Shown here piece by piece: positions 12,766-25,900 of a stretch of DNA of 64,000 nt; positions within the stretch are counted from its first letter, which is position 1; every line of letters begins with the position of its first letter. The stretch lies in assembly GCA_950295325.1 (NCBI GenBank), contig OX485808.1:12030501-12094500 (forward strand). The letters are read 5' to 3'. The position numbers were made by a program, and so were the translations under genes. Under the pieces are notes generated by a model. The model was given only the letters and a program-made list of their open reading frames with translations, had not been told where the DNA came from and did not search any database. The DNA is from Polytrichum commune. Its lineage: Eukaryota; Streptophyta; Polytrichopsida; Polytrichales; Polytrichaceae.

Positions 12766-15700
12766 ATGACGCTAACGACGGCGAAGCCTGCTGAGGAGGC
12801 GGAGACACACACTGTTGATTCCGTGTTTTCTTCCCGTTACGTGCAGGAATCACTCCCCAAGTAACTAATTCTCTCATCCCTCTTGCCACTACCTCGCTCA
12901 TTGAATTCTCGTCTCTGTTTTCACGAGTTGCGCAGTTCAGGTAGCGCAATCCAGGTTTAAGTGCTGGACGAAGCATCTAGTGGTCGGGGTCAAAGTTCTT
13001 CTTGTATGGGATTCTCTAGCTTGAGCAACAGGAGTGCACTGCAGAATACACCAGAGGTTTTGCCTCGGGATTCTATTAGATTAGTGAGAGCTGATGTGTG
13101 TATGTTCATGAGAGCTGAAATGCTTCGAGAACTTCGATCATAATGTCATCTTACTGGAAGAACAGACTCTACTAGCCCTTTTTCATATCCTTGTAGAGAT
13201 ATATAGCACTCAGCCAAAACTTCCTGCCAAAATTTCTGTATCGTAACGTGGATATCTTGAAGGAGAGACAATGGAGACGGAAGTTTTGGATATAAGATGG
13301 ACATCATTCATGAGATTGAGGTTTTCGTAAGAATGTTTGCCATGGAACTCAACTGATGCCTATTCCAAACGTTGTCAATCTGCACTCTTCCAAATTTGAG
13401 GTATGGAAGAGTGTAATCCTTGCCTTCTTTTCTTTATCTCATCGAATATTCGATGTCAGATGGACTCTACCCCGACAGGAGATTTCGAAGGATGCTGCAT
13501 ACCAGACCATTTTTGACGAGCTCATGCTGGACGGCAACCCACGCTTGGATTTGGCGTCGTTCTGCACCACATGGATGGAGCCCGAATGTGACAAACTCAT
13601 TCTTGCATCGCTCAACAAGAACTATATTGACATGGATGAGTATCCCATCACCACTGAGCTTCAGGTAAATTCCAACGCCTTGGTGCGTCGAACTCTAGAT
13701 TAATTAGTCGAATCAGAATGACGCCCGTCAGGTTACAGGACGAATCTGTGAATTGAGTTGAAGAGATGCATTGTGGCTGATTTCCCTGTAATTATCAGTT
13801 GAATGAGCTGGGAATTGTTTGAGGGCATAGAGTCTAGACGTGACGAGTGCGAAATGTGAAGGACTTCGAAACTTGATGGCATGTCTCGTCCTCGGACATT
13901 GTTTGATGTGGTTGCTCGATGTAGGATCGATGCGTGAACATGATAGCTCGCCTTTTCCATGCACCGCTGGAGAATGGCCAACAAGGTATTGGAGCAGGGA
14001 CAGTAGGATCCTCCGAGGCCGTGATGCTTGCGGGATTGGCCGCAAAGCGCAAGTGGAAGAACGAGCGCATGGCTGCCGGAAAACCGTATGACAAACCAAA
14101 TTTTGTGTGCGGCGCAAATGTCCATGTGCGACATCCTTCCCAACTACCATCTGTTGCATATGATATGACCAAATCACTTTCGAATTTCCAAATGCAAAGA
14201 CTCCTTCACCATGTCATTCTATATGTTTGTTCAGTCTTTGATTGTGAAGTCATCGAAACATGGCAGGTTGTGTGGGAGAAGTTTGCTTCTTACTTCGAGG
14301 TGGAGATTCGAGATGTCAAGCTGAGGGAAGACTTCTATATCATGGACCCCGTGAAGGCCGTCGAGCTGGTAGATGAGAACACGATTCTTGTATGCACGAC
14401 ATTTGGATCTACATACAACGGAGAGTTCGAAGATGTGAAAACACTCAACGATCTGTTGGACAAGAAGAATTCGGAGCATGGGTGAGCATTCTAAATCTCT
14501 GCACACTCCACTTGTCCGAACATAAGACAACAACAGGGGGCCACGATCCTGCCATGAAATCCTGTCCTAGCATTTCAATGACTGCTACGGGAAATATATC
14601 TCAGCGTTAATGTTCTTAATTGCGGGTGATTGATGTTACCTTGCAGGTGGAATGTTCCAATTCACGTGGATGCGGCAAGCGGTGGCTTCGTGGCGCCATT
14701 CATCTACCCCGAAATCGAGTGGGACTTCAGACTGAAGTGGGTGAAGAGCATCAACGCAAGTGGCCATAAGTACGGGCTCGTATACCCTGGCATCGGGTGG
14801 GTGATCTGGCGTAGCAAGGAGGAGTTGCCGGAGGAGTTGATTTTCCACATCAACTACCTCGGCACCGATCAGCCTACTTTCACCCTCAATTTTTCAAAAG
14901 GTATCCACCACCGCACGTATTCTCAGTCGCACCGTTTCACATTGCTCACCATTCATATTAAGACAATGACGCGCAATCAAACTGTGCGCCGTAGCATTCT
15001 TCGACAAATGTCTTACCTGCTATCTTGATGGTTGTGCAGGATCAAGTCAGATCATAGCGCAATACTATCAATTCCTTCGTCTCGGTTTTGAGGTACGTAC
15101 CTCGTCAATCTTTTCCCCGGTCTTGCGAATCATGTCATAATTTCTTGTGCGCGAGACTGGTCGGAGAAGAGAATTTGGGTATTGGAATATTCATCTGTAT
15201 CGCATGGAAGTTCATTTCGTCGATTTGGTTGCGCAGGGGTACAAAAAAGTAATAACAAACTGCCGAGCGAATGCGAAAGCCTTGTCAGACGGTATTGTCG
15301 CCATAGGAAGGTTCAGGCTTCTGTCGAAGCCCGTGGGCGTACCTCTTGTTGCGTTCTCCCTGTTGGACGACAGTGAGCATGATGAGCACGAAATTGCGGA
15401 GGCATTGCGAAGGTATGGCTGGACCGTTCCTGCGTACACCATGGCTCCCAATGCGCAGAGTGTGACACTCTTGCGTGTGGTGGTGAGGGAGGATTTCAGC
15501 CAGGGTCTTGTGGATAGGCTAGTAACAGACATCAAAAGAGTGTTGCAAACACTCGATGCGCGCCCCTCCAAGATCATTGAACACATCTCGGAGAAGGCGA
15601 AAGATAAGCACGACAATGTGGATCCTAAGAAGGTGACGCCAGCGCTTGTCAATGATGCTACGGAGCATGTGAAGGCCGGTAAGCACAAAGAGGAGAGGAA

Positions 15701-15815
15701 CCAGGACCATGTCTCTGGTACAGATGCTTCCGTCTTCGATAGGCGCCACAACGAGAAGGGTCACTTCAATGTACACAAAAAGCACGGCCTGCACAAAACC
15801 AATGGAGTTTGCTAA
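12766..15815 (+). CDS. GAD: Plant-type glutamate decarboxylase, 7 exons, 533 aa
   Basis: Cytosolic PLP enzyme converting L-glutamate to GABA and CO2. Exons: 12766-12860, 13460-13664, 13925-14125, 14267-14481, 14647-14900, 15040-15092, 15237-15815; all introns are GT-AG and phases match (1602 nt). The start at 12766 is chosen because this exon encodes the typical N-terminal [11 protein letters not shown], which joins in phase to [16 protein letters not shown] in exon 2. Seen motifs: [43 protein letters not shown], and the PLP-lysine motif SINASGHK (K280). Length is slightly above the usual 490-500 aa because of a longer Lys/His-rich tail. The tail ends KTNGVC, like the KTSGIC end of plant GADs, but has no tryptophan in its last ~90 residues. 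Since the usual calmodulin-binding segment needs that Trp, Ca2+/calmodulin control may be altered (inference). Family assignment is firm; the expression pattern is unknown. Confidence 0.95.
14126..14266 (+). other. GAD: Stop-free 141-nt intron of GAD (intron 3)
   Basis: The intron lies between exon 3 (ending GANVH) and exon 4 (starting VVWEKF). Removing it restores the family sequence GANVHVVWEKF. Its length is a multiple of three and it holds no in-frame stop, so retention would insert 47 residues without shifting the frame. The donor is GTGCGA and the acceptor GGCAG. Confidence 0.8.
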
Positions 15816-16028
15816 AAAGAATTTGTGCAGGCGGCTGGATTATGCACTTCGAATGTTAATACTCTTGCACACCTAGACGATACATACTTCTGTATATGTG
15901 TACACCAGACTGTAGCTGAGCTACGAGCTTGTAATGACAACGGCGCTTAAAGCTCCAAGCTCCCAGTGAGCTTTAAGCTGAGATGACGATATTTTAACCC
16001 TGCGACGACAAAATTTTCTGTGTGCTAC

Positions 16029-16034
16029 AATAAA
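16029..16034 (+). terminator. AATAAA poly(A) signal, GAD 3' end
   Basis: A canonical AATAAA hexamer lies 214 bases after the GAD stop codon on the same strand, in an A-rich context. It is the most likely 3'-end signal for GAD, inferred from position. Confidence 0.5.
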
Positions 16035-16671
16035 AATACCGTTGCGTCGAATAACAGTATTGGGTTGTTCTTCTAATACTCGGGATCTTAAGACCCTTAC
16101 CACCCGCTTCATTGCAAGGACCTGCTTTGCCATACTTGCACATTTGCCAAACTACTTGCATCAACTCTCTTCGTTGCAGCTATTGATTTGAACCGATCTC
16201 CTTGAACGCTTCGTACAAATCGAACCTAGGAGATGATTCAATCCGAGAATGCTTCCGTACTAACATTGTCTGAACACGAATTAAAAAGATAGACGCAAGA
16301 GAGACGCAAGATAGATGCATACGTGTACAAGCGTTGTTCTTTATATATGGTACACATAATCTCCGACTGAAACTATAGCGATCATAACACCTTGAAATCC
16401 TCCCAAAATCGATCCTTAAATCTGCTGTAAATATCTACTACAAGCTGTCATCCATCCTCAAAAACAATGGTCACACCGTTGATGACGGAATTATGCCGAT
16501 AGAAACCTCCCAGACTAGCTCAAGGATTCCCCTTCTAAAATATATGCACTGTCAATTGGCCTTCAATGCAACCTCCAAAAGACACATATTAGGCTGGCAC
16601 CATCCGACAACCCTCCCTTTCCTCCCCCCAAATGGTGCTCGCAGATCAAAAACTGGTTCAACTCGACCAGG

Positions 16672-16677
16672 TTTATT
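16672..16677 (-). terminator. AATAAA poly(A) signal, ABCG 3' end
   Basis: On the minus strand this reads AATAAA, about 290 bases downstream of the ABC transporter stop codon. Together with the GAD signal it suggests two convergent transcripts ending some 600 bases apart. No gene lies in the 15816-16966 interval between the stop codons. Confidence 0.45.
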
Positions 16678-16966
16678 CCGGCTGTAATCTCGTTGCAGAA
16701 AACATGTCTTTTCATCAGTGAGTTGAACTAGTTTTCGTCAATAGGATGCTCCGAGACACTGTCCACTCTAAATCTGAAAATTCTGAAAGTACCTGATTTG
16801 TGGTAAGTGATTTGTTGAAACCAGCCCTCATCTTCTATACACCAACATTGGATGGAACACAGCAGCGTACTAAGAAACGTCTTGAAAGAGTGACAGTTTT
16901 TGTAGTATACAGTTTCGCTTGTGTGTCTTTTCCGATAGCAAGTAAGAAGGCTATCTTCAGAACTGA

Positions 16967-19900
16967 TTACTGGGACAGACTCTTTCGCTTTTTGTAGCTC
17001 AAGGCTGCAAAGGTCCCAAGTCGAAAAAGTATGGCAAATAAAGCCAAGGCCAGCATGTCGTAAGGTATGCGAGCATTCTCCAAGGTCCGATTATACTTTA
17101 GAGTGGTCCAGACGAAAGCATTCTTTGCATCTATCAGGCGGTCACAATCACATCGTGGACAAGCTGTTGGATCGTTGAGGCATGCCATGTTGGTGCCGGA
17201 GTCTAAGCAACTGGGTTTGTCGGTATCACAGAAGAAAGCGATAGAGGTGAGAGCATTCAGTGCATACTGGAGAGGATTACTCCAAAAGACCCATATAACT
17301 GTCTTGAGAAGTTTGCGCTTCGGAACAACAGAACCTCCAGTGGAGGTCCAGAAGCCGATGATAACGGGAACAACACTAGCTGCAATCTGCACATTGGCAA
17401 TGTCACGGGTATGTATCAGCAACTAGAAGCAGGAGACAATCTACCAGCTGAATAGAACAGAACACACCATATCGCTCATTCATATAGGCTACAAAGTTGG
17501 AAACAATTCTACAGTTTTTTAGCTATCATAGCTTCTAAATCAGACATCGCATTGGAAACATCACAGTTCTAACCATGTAGAACTTTGTATACCCGTAAAG
17601 CACAGCAAGTATGATGGGCGGTGATCTAGAGGTCTCACTGAGAACGAGCAATTTATGACAGCTCACCTGAGGTTTGGGACTGATTATCACAATGAATATG
17701 CCCAAGAAAGTAATGGCCAGGCAGAATTCAAAGAGCACGAAGTAGAAACGGAAAAACTGGGCTGCTGAGTGTACTGCAATCTGTGCCATGAGGCAAAATA
17801 CAAAACAAAGAAGCATTGTTGACACTGCCAAATATGGTACCTGTCAATCAAACAACATGACATTATGAAAGGGGGGTCTCAAAATAGTAGGTACAAGAGC
17901 TTTTTTTTCAGCAGCTCAAAGATACTCATGAGAAACTACTACATACAAGTTTACCATGGTATGTTGGGAATAGAGGCGAGTGCAAAAGGGAAAATGTCAC
18001 AGGGTTGTCACAGAAACATTATTGAAAAAGGTTGAATTGACACTGAAAAGAAAGGTATGACCTCAAAGATCTCACATCAGCGACACAAATCAGAATAAGA
18101 GGTTCAAAAGTTTAATATGCCTTTAGAGAGACAAAGAAAGGAATACAAAACTCCACCACAGTCCACAGACCTGTTGCTGTTGCAATAAGATTCAACGAGA
18201 TTATGAGAGTTCACCTCTGCGAAAGTCCATGCAAGATTATGTAGGGACACGCTGTACTGATGGCTGGCCTGCTCCCTCTGGAAACTGGGGCTCATCCTCA
18301 AAACCTGGGGGATAATGTTTTGAGCACTACTGATTCCTAAGAGAATACAGGTTATGAAGAGACTTTGAGACTTGACATTCATATTCACAGTAGTGTGGGG
18401 ATTAATATTGAAGTAGACAGAGCCCAGTATAAGACCCATTAAAAGGGCGCTTGTCATTCGGTTAAAATTATAATTCACATTCCGCCAGTAGAACCGCTGT
18501 ATCTCCAGTATAATCTCCCAGGCCATCAATGAATAAGGGGCACGGTAACCAAATTCCAGCAGCTCCGGCCCATTCTGGCCTTTCGAACGGCGGAGGTTTT
18601 GTAATTGAATGTGATTGCGAAGGGCCATCTCACTCACACGATACTCAAAAGCATAATCCCTTTGACCCCTGCTGTCAGCAACCCCATCACCAATCACATC
18701 AATGGCATGTGACACAGGGCTCGTGCATGCAGGGCACAATGGAGTCCCTGGTATTGCTTCAAAATATTTCTGCACAAACCAAAAACATTTAGGTGCATCT
18801 CATATAGAAACTGCAGTGACCCATAAAGTACTCCTACAACTATTGTCAATAGCCAGGATACATGATACATCTTTTTTCTAATAGCAATTCATGAAGAGCC
18901 TGCGGTTTTCAAAGGGAAAGGCCCTTTTAACTGACAGCAGGTGGGGTGCTCTGAGATCAGAAACTAGTCTGGAAGTTCACGTTCGGATGGAAGTATACCA
19001 GAATTTGTGAATAGTAGAAACGTCTTTAAGATATCTCTAGGTTATTTCACGCCTTATAAAAAAGATAAACATCAATATCGTTCTGAAATCTTTATATCTT
19101 CTGCGCAAGTTGAGACAATATGAGAGGGGGCAACACAACGAGGTGAACATATTAATGGCTGACTCTTCTGCCTCAACACTCATACAAGGGTATAGCCCTC
19201 ACTGATTGTGAGATGCGAGACTGAATTGAATCCCTGAAACGCTTGCCACTGCCATTTCTAGTTTGTGAACAAGGAAAACAGAAAGATATAGCCTGATGCA
19301 CCAGATTACTTGGTCTTAGGACTTCGAATTAAGGTAGACTTGAATTGCTGCTATTTGACACCGATCATGCTGCTGAGAATGGCCTAAGAAATGGACCAAC
19401 ACCGATAGAGGCGAATAGACAAAGATACAAGAACAGGAACGGCTAAGTACTCACCCGAAGCAGCTCTGCGTTGGTTCCAACTGGACCAAAGTACACAGTT
19501 TCGCCTCCTCTTTTGAGAAGTTGAACGCTTGTGAAGGCCATCAATTGGCGGGGGCTAGGCTGTGTCAGAGCAGCTATGACAAGCCTTCCAGTGTCAGCAA
19601 TTCTCTGTATGCATGTTCCCACAAAATATTATGCCTACATAGAGTGTTCAATTTTTTAGTAAAGGCAAATCTCTGGTAAACCTCATTTTTTCACGTCTTC
19701 GTATAATTCCAACCAGTTCAGGAAGACAAGAAAAGAAATTGATTTTGGCCAGGATGATGGTTGTTATTGCTGCAGGAGCCAGCTATGTAGAGCAAGACAC
19801 AAGCTTCTCCCATAGACCCGCCCTGAGATTCTCTTATCAACTTCACAGATATTCTTCAAAAGCTGCAAGGATCGAGTAATTGTTGCACGTAGGATCATGG

Positions 19901-22900
19901 TATGCGAATTAGAAAGTCAACCACTTCGTGTATCAGATGGAACAAAAAAACTCACTGCCATGGCAGCAACTGCAAAAAGCTCTTAAACAATCCTGCCTAC
20001 CAATTTGTTCGCATTGAGAGAGAAGATCAGACCTTGAGGCAGTCAATAATATGACCAGAAGTATGACTGTCGAGTCTTTTAATTGGCTCATCCAGAAACA
20101 AGACGCTCGGGTTGCCAGCAAGCTCAGTAGCTATTGATAGACGGACAGCCGAATCTCGAGAAATCTCCTCATTACCTATAGAAAGTAGCAGGATGTCCGA
20201 AATATGGCCGATTCCCACTAATTGGATAACCTGCATTCCAAAGACTTGACAAACTTAATTTGTTGAGCTATCATTAAGTGATCAGGAACCCACACCCTAA
20301 TATTCAAAGTACCCATTTAGAATCTGATTGCCTGAGAACTTTATAAACTTTCTTCTGCTGATGCGATCAATTTGATGAGGGTGTTCCAGCACCATTAATA
20401 ATTGTAAACGAAAACCACTTCGGGTGCCCTCACTAGCGTGAATTAGCAGACCATGCTACCACTCAATTTCCATACTAATGAGGTTGGCCTGGAAATCATT
20501 CAACGCTCGAGCAAATCCACACATGCAATGACTTGTGGTGGTCATGATTGAGACAATCAAGTAGAGAGATGTCGGCCTGCTTTACTAGTTGTAATCTCCC
20601 CCACATTATATGTCACGCAACAAAAGGCCTTCAACTTAATGAAGAGGATACTGGGAGAGTAACCTACCTCTTCAACAAATGCCTTTCGTCTCTCAGTTGA
20701 AGCCTTTTTCCCCAGTCTCATCGCAGCACTTAACTCTACTGCTTCTCGAACGGTCATGAATGGAGCATATGAACCGATTTCCTCCACATAGCCCTCCACA
20801 TGGGTAAACGTTTTGTGCACCTTAGGATACCCATTCACCAATATCTGGCCCCCAATGCGAGCAAGCGCCACATTCCGCCCTAAATTGCAATTCATAGTCC
20901 ATAAAAAGCTGAACTTAAATCAGAATGAAATAAATTGAAATTGACCCAAATATACCAAATGCTTTAAATTACGTCCAAGACAATGATGTCAAAATACATG
21001 CTGAATCCTGGAATCCTGGCATGCACGCCTTGGGCTTTGCTTGAAAGCAGAGTCAAAAGCACCCATGCAGCCAAATTCAAAAAACTGGGGAAAGGTACAA
21101 AAGAAGTGCAAAAAAACATACTGCGAATTCTTTCAGCAACTGAATGTAAACCAGCACAAACATACTTTTGTGGAGAGGTTCAACTAGTTGTCATACCCGC
21201 AAGGCAGTTTAGTAATGTTGTTTTACCAGCTCCAACACCACCTAAGAAAGCAACCATCTCCCCAGTCTTTCCCCAGCCGGATACATAGTTTAGCATAGTG
21301 TATGTCTTCGCAATTGCTGGTATCATGATGTCATAACTCAGTTCATGCCAAGATAATGTTACAGGGATCGATGTAAAGCACAGCTTAATCTCTGGATGCC
21401 CCCACTCTTCATCTTTTATCTTTACCACATGTTGCTCCTTCGAAGTGAGCTTCATCTGCAGAGCACCACCTCCTCAATTTAGAACAGGTTTGATAATTAA
21501 TGCATCCTTACCCTCATGTTAAAGGACAGCCTCATGTTAACATGAAATAGGATTAAATTTGTAATCTATCATGTGCAGCAATAAAAGCTGCGCTGCTGGG
21601 AAGAGATTCGGAAGATCATCAGATGTTAATCATTACCTCCAAGGATGGCGCGAGAGACTGGGTTAGGTGTCTTATTCTTGCAAGAGCATAATAAGCTCCG
21701 AGATTTAGAAGCACAATCCATCCAACCAATACAGCAACAGCAACAGCTATCCAGCCGTTGCTTGTGTAGAATTGTCCTTTCGCTAAAAAGGCGTGGCCTA
21801 CTGAATTTGTTGATCGGCCAACACATTGAGGGATGTTTGCAATGTTTGGCACTTGACTGCACAGAAGACTGTAGTCTTTTGAGTTGTATTCGTTGATGAC
21901 CAATGCCGTTATGGCCCATTGTAGGGGGTCTATGTAATACGCCCAAATCCAGTAATGTGGTACATTGAAACGAGGCACCAGGAACCCAGCAAAAAGTATG
22001 AAGACTGCAATGAGCACACCTGAATCACAATGCAAGAAAATGCAACATGGTTCAGTTCGGACTCATTATACATCAGAGAGGAAGGTACTTTATCCATTTT
22101 TGCAAGTCAATTCGCAACATGATTCCTCTTACTTTATGCAGATAACCAAGGGACCTACTCTTGTTGAGAATCTGCGCTTCATTTAGACGTAAATGGAATA
22201 CATTTAAGTCGGCAAAAGTCGGGCTGTTGAGGCTTCATTTACTTGTATCAAAGTTGAGGGTAAAAAAGTAGTCGATCACCTATAAGAGCATTTGCAACAT
22301 CACGATCAGGAGCGAAGTACGCCATGAAACGAACTAGTGAAGCGCCATTTACGGCGGTCAAAGTTATGATGATGAGATAGACCCAGAAGTGCCAACCTCC
22401 ATCTTTGACAGAGAGACCAGTCAAAAAATATGTGATTAAAGTCCACAAGGTTGCCTGCAACAAACCAGAGTAAATATGTCAATAAAATTCTAGCATGTGC
22501 CAGTCAAACAGACTTATTCTAAGTGAAGGTGCAGATCGTGATTGATCATTCCTCTACTCAATTGTCACTCTCTAGTTGGGCAGAATTTGGTGTATATTAC
22601 TGTAGGTTTTAAGGGCTCAGAAGTTGTTTCTCATCCTTCATGTGTTTCTAAGTGTACACATTTTTAGCAGTTTCAACTCAAGTCTGAAAGATTGATTCTG
22701 TTAAAGCATGGGCCCTACTTTGTGCCAAAATGCTTGGACATATGTCATAGTTTACTAGCCCTACTTGGCCTTGACGTATTGAGATAGTGGGAAAAAGTCG
22801 TTCATTCTCAAAGCGGACGAGCAAAGGAACACAGAGAATCACAAAATAAAGACTGAAACCTCGAATATTGTCATCGGTAAGCCCCCCAGAACTTTTGCAA

Positions 22901-25900
22901 AGAAAAATGATTGAGGGCGATAGAAATGAGCCGATTGCTGTTTATAGTAGATGGAACGCTCCTCCATGAGAGCTGGTAGCTGACCCAAATTAAACATTGT
23001 CATGTTCAGGATGGATATAAAGAAAACACCACGAAGTAAGTTCATATCAAGCTGGTCCGGCTTATGCTGCACTCGAAAGAAGACCACTCCTGTATAAGCG
23101 CTCATAATCAGAACCTGCCACCACAACACCACATGCACTGAGAAAGATAAACAGAGAAAGAGAGAGGACAGGACTTAGAAGTTCAACCTGTGATTTCATT
23201 TCAATAAATGATGCAAGCATGTAATTTGATCAATTAAAACCTAAGGACCTTGGAATTTGAGATCTGAGGGAGGGAGAATACTACCTGAGCAACCCGTATT
23301 TGAAGAGCAATTTTGTTACGAAATATAACCTTCAACTCCCTTCTCAGAAGAACCCTTGCTTCTGGAATGGGATCCAAGACATAGTCTCTCTCAAATTGCA
23401 TGGAAAGATCCTTTGTGACCTGCAAACACACAGAAGCTGAATTGACATACTGGGACCATTGTGTCTTAATACTCACCTACCAAAAGCTCAAGTGGCATAC
23501 TTCTCCAAGTTGAGATCATACCAAGATACCATTAACCATCAGGAATCTCTTAACCAGTTGTAGCCTCTATATTGTGGACAATGTGTACACTCAAGTACTA
23601 GGCAACTATTTGTCAATATATGACTTGCCGGGGACATCCCAGTCATCCCAGTTATTCTTGTATCAAGCCAACTGGAGCTTATTTGTCATTACCAGCCATT
23701 TGTGCTATAGACAGACAGGTTCAACGTTCAACTGAGGATCGCATACATCCCTCTTTGTCTGCAAAAGACATGAATGTATATCTCTGAAAGAACAGTACAT
23801 GTGCTTTGTTGTGAGGTCTCTCGAGCTGCAACCGCACAGGTTCTGCAACCTCATCAATAGCCTCTGCAAGACGCCCTCCCACAATGTGATTGCCTTGATT
23901 ATCATCCGCTTTAAAATACTTCAGTATTTCGCCAGCCCCACCAACCGCCACAACTTCATCTCCAGGAGAAACAGTGGAAGTGTGATTCATTGATACTTCT
24001 GCAAGACTTCCCCCTTTCTCTATCACTCCTGCCACCAGGGTCGACAACGAATCACCCAATCCGATTCCATGGTTTGATCGACTCTCTGTGAAACCAAGAC
24101 CTAAAGGCTTGTTACCCTGCAATCGAGGTCAAACAAGACGAGGTGGCTTACTGACGCATTTACTTTCAAAATGGGGATAGATTATTCACTCACAAAACCC
24201 TCAAATCAAGAAAATCGCATAGCACTGACCAAGCACTGACCCTTTCACGTTACATTTTGCAACTCAGTTGTCACTTATCCGTAAAGATAACTGACTTCAA
24301 CAAATGAAGATAAATAAAATGGTGACAAGCAGTGGCAGTATGGATAACAAAAGTTTAGAGATTTTGTAGTCCTAGACAGGAAGTATATATAGGCCTTAGA
24401 AAGAAATCTGACCTGTAACCAAAGCTCCTGGACAAGATCAACACTGTCAACGACTCTGCGAATATCTCTAAATGTTGGAGACAAGAGGAAGCTAGCCACA
24501 AAATCATCACGCTCTAGACGTGGATACCCAGGTTGCAAGTAACGGACGCCCTCTGGCGTGGTGACCTCTTGCAAGAATTCACTTGTACTCAAATGATTGG
24601 GCTTGACATACCTGAACAAAGAGTGCAGGCAATGTAAGAATCTTCTCTAAACACAATCATCTAAGTGGCAAATATGAGTTACATTATATGGCATTTTCTG
24701 ACGTATACTGACAACATGGGAGCAGCATAGGTTCGTCTTTGAACCGCTTACCCGAGAGTCTCAAAGTATGGTAGTACATCTTGACGTGGTCCTTGAAACA
24801 TGACTTGACCGCCATCAAGAAGTATTATGCGATCAAAAAGAGCAAAAACTTCTGAAGGAGGTTGCAAAATATGTGCCAGCACAGCCGCCTGGCGAACTCT
24901 TGCAAATATGCGTACACTTGTCACCAAGTCGAAGTCCACCCCTGTGCAAGTATTTATATTGAAGCATCAAATCTCGTAAAAGAGAGACATACGAAGAACA
25001 ATACACCTCTTATCTTCACTGTAAGTTTGATGATGGTTGGATGTAAATAAACCTAATGACACAAAAACATAAACTCCTGGTAACAGAAACCAGATAAAGA
25101 GTGATCAAATTTGGTAAATGCTTTACCACCGGTAAGTTGATCAACTATGTACACTGCATAAGTTCCAGCGGTCATTTCAGCAATGGTTAGACGATGGCGC
25201 TCTCCCGGAGTTAGTGTTGGCATCGCTGGGCTTCCAACAGGTCTATCAGCAACTCGTTTCAAACCCATCATGCTTAAGTTCAATTCCAATTTAGGGTCTT
25301 GCTTCTCCTTGAGAGCCTCCCCCATAAGTGCCTTGAGTTCCTCACTATAATGCTTAGCTCGGTATGCCTGAGAACAATCCCGCGCAAATTCAAGTGTTTC
25401 ACGTACGGTAAGAGGAGGAAGATGAATGTCCACTGAGGATACCAAGGCTGCAAGGCGCTCATATCTAACATCACCAACATTCTTCCCATTATAAGTTACC
25501 GTGCCTGCAAGTGAATCGCCTGGACTAATTGGACGGCCTCCAAGTACACGCAGCAAGGCGCTTTTGCCAGCTCCTGGGGGCCCTGCAACAGTTTACTAAC
25601 CTCAATAAGCAATGCAGAAGTAACCGAAATGATGAGAAATAAAAACATTGTGTCTAGCAGATTTATATATATGGCAATTGCGAAGTTTTGGTCAGGGTCA
25701 ATGTATCCAGGGGAACCTTGTCATCAGCCTCAGCTTAATTTTATCTAGACTTTCTAATTTATTGTTTCATATTTTTATTGTAAAAAAGTTCATTGCAGAA
25801 ACAGAACACCTTCAAGGGGTTTGCAGATTCACATACCTACGATAAGCGTGAGGGTCCCAGGCATTAGATACCCCGTTACATCTTTCAACACTGTCACGTC

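Noticed and set aside
13356-13703. 115-codon ORF as the first GAD exon, starting [10 protein letters not shown]
   Set aside because: Its first 35 codons are intron: the acceptor at 13458-13459 and the exon at 12766-12860 together give the correct GAD N-terminus in phase.
15212-15751. 179-codon ORF on the minus strand
   Set aside because: It is the antisense shadow of the last GAD exon and has no recognisable domain.
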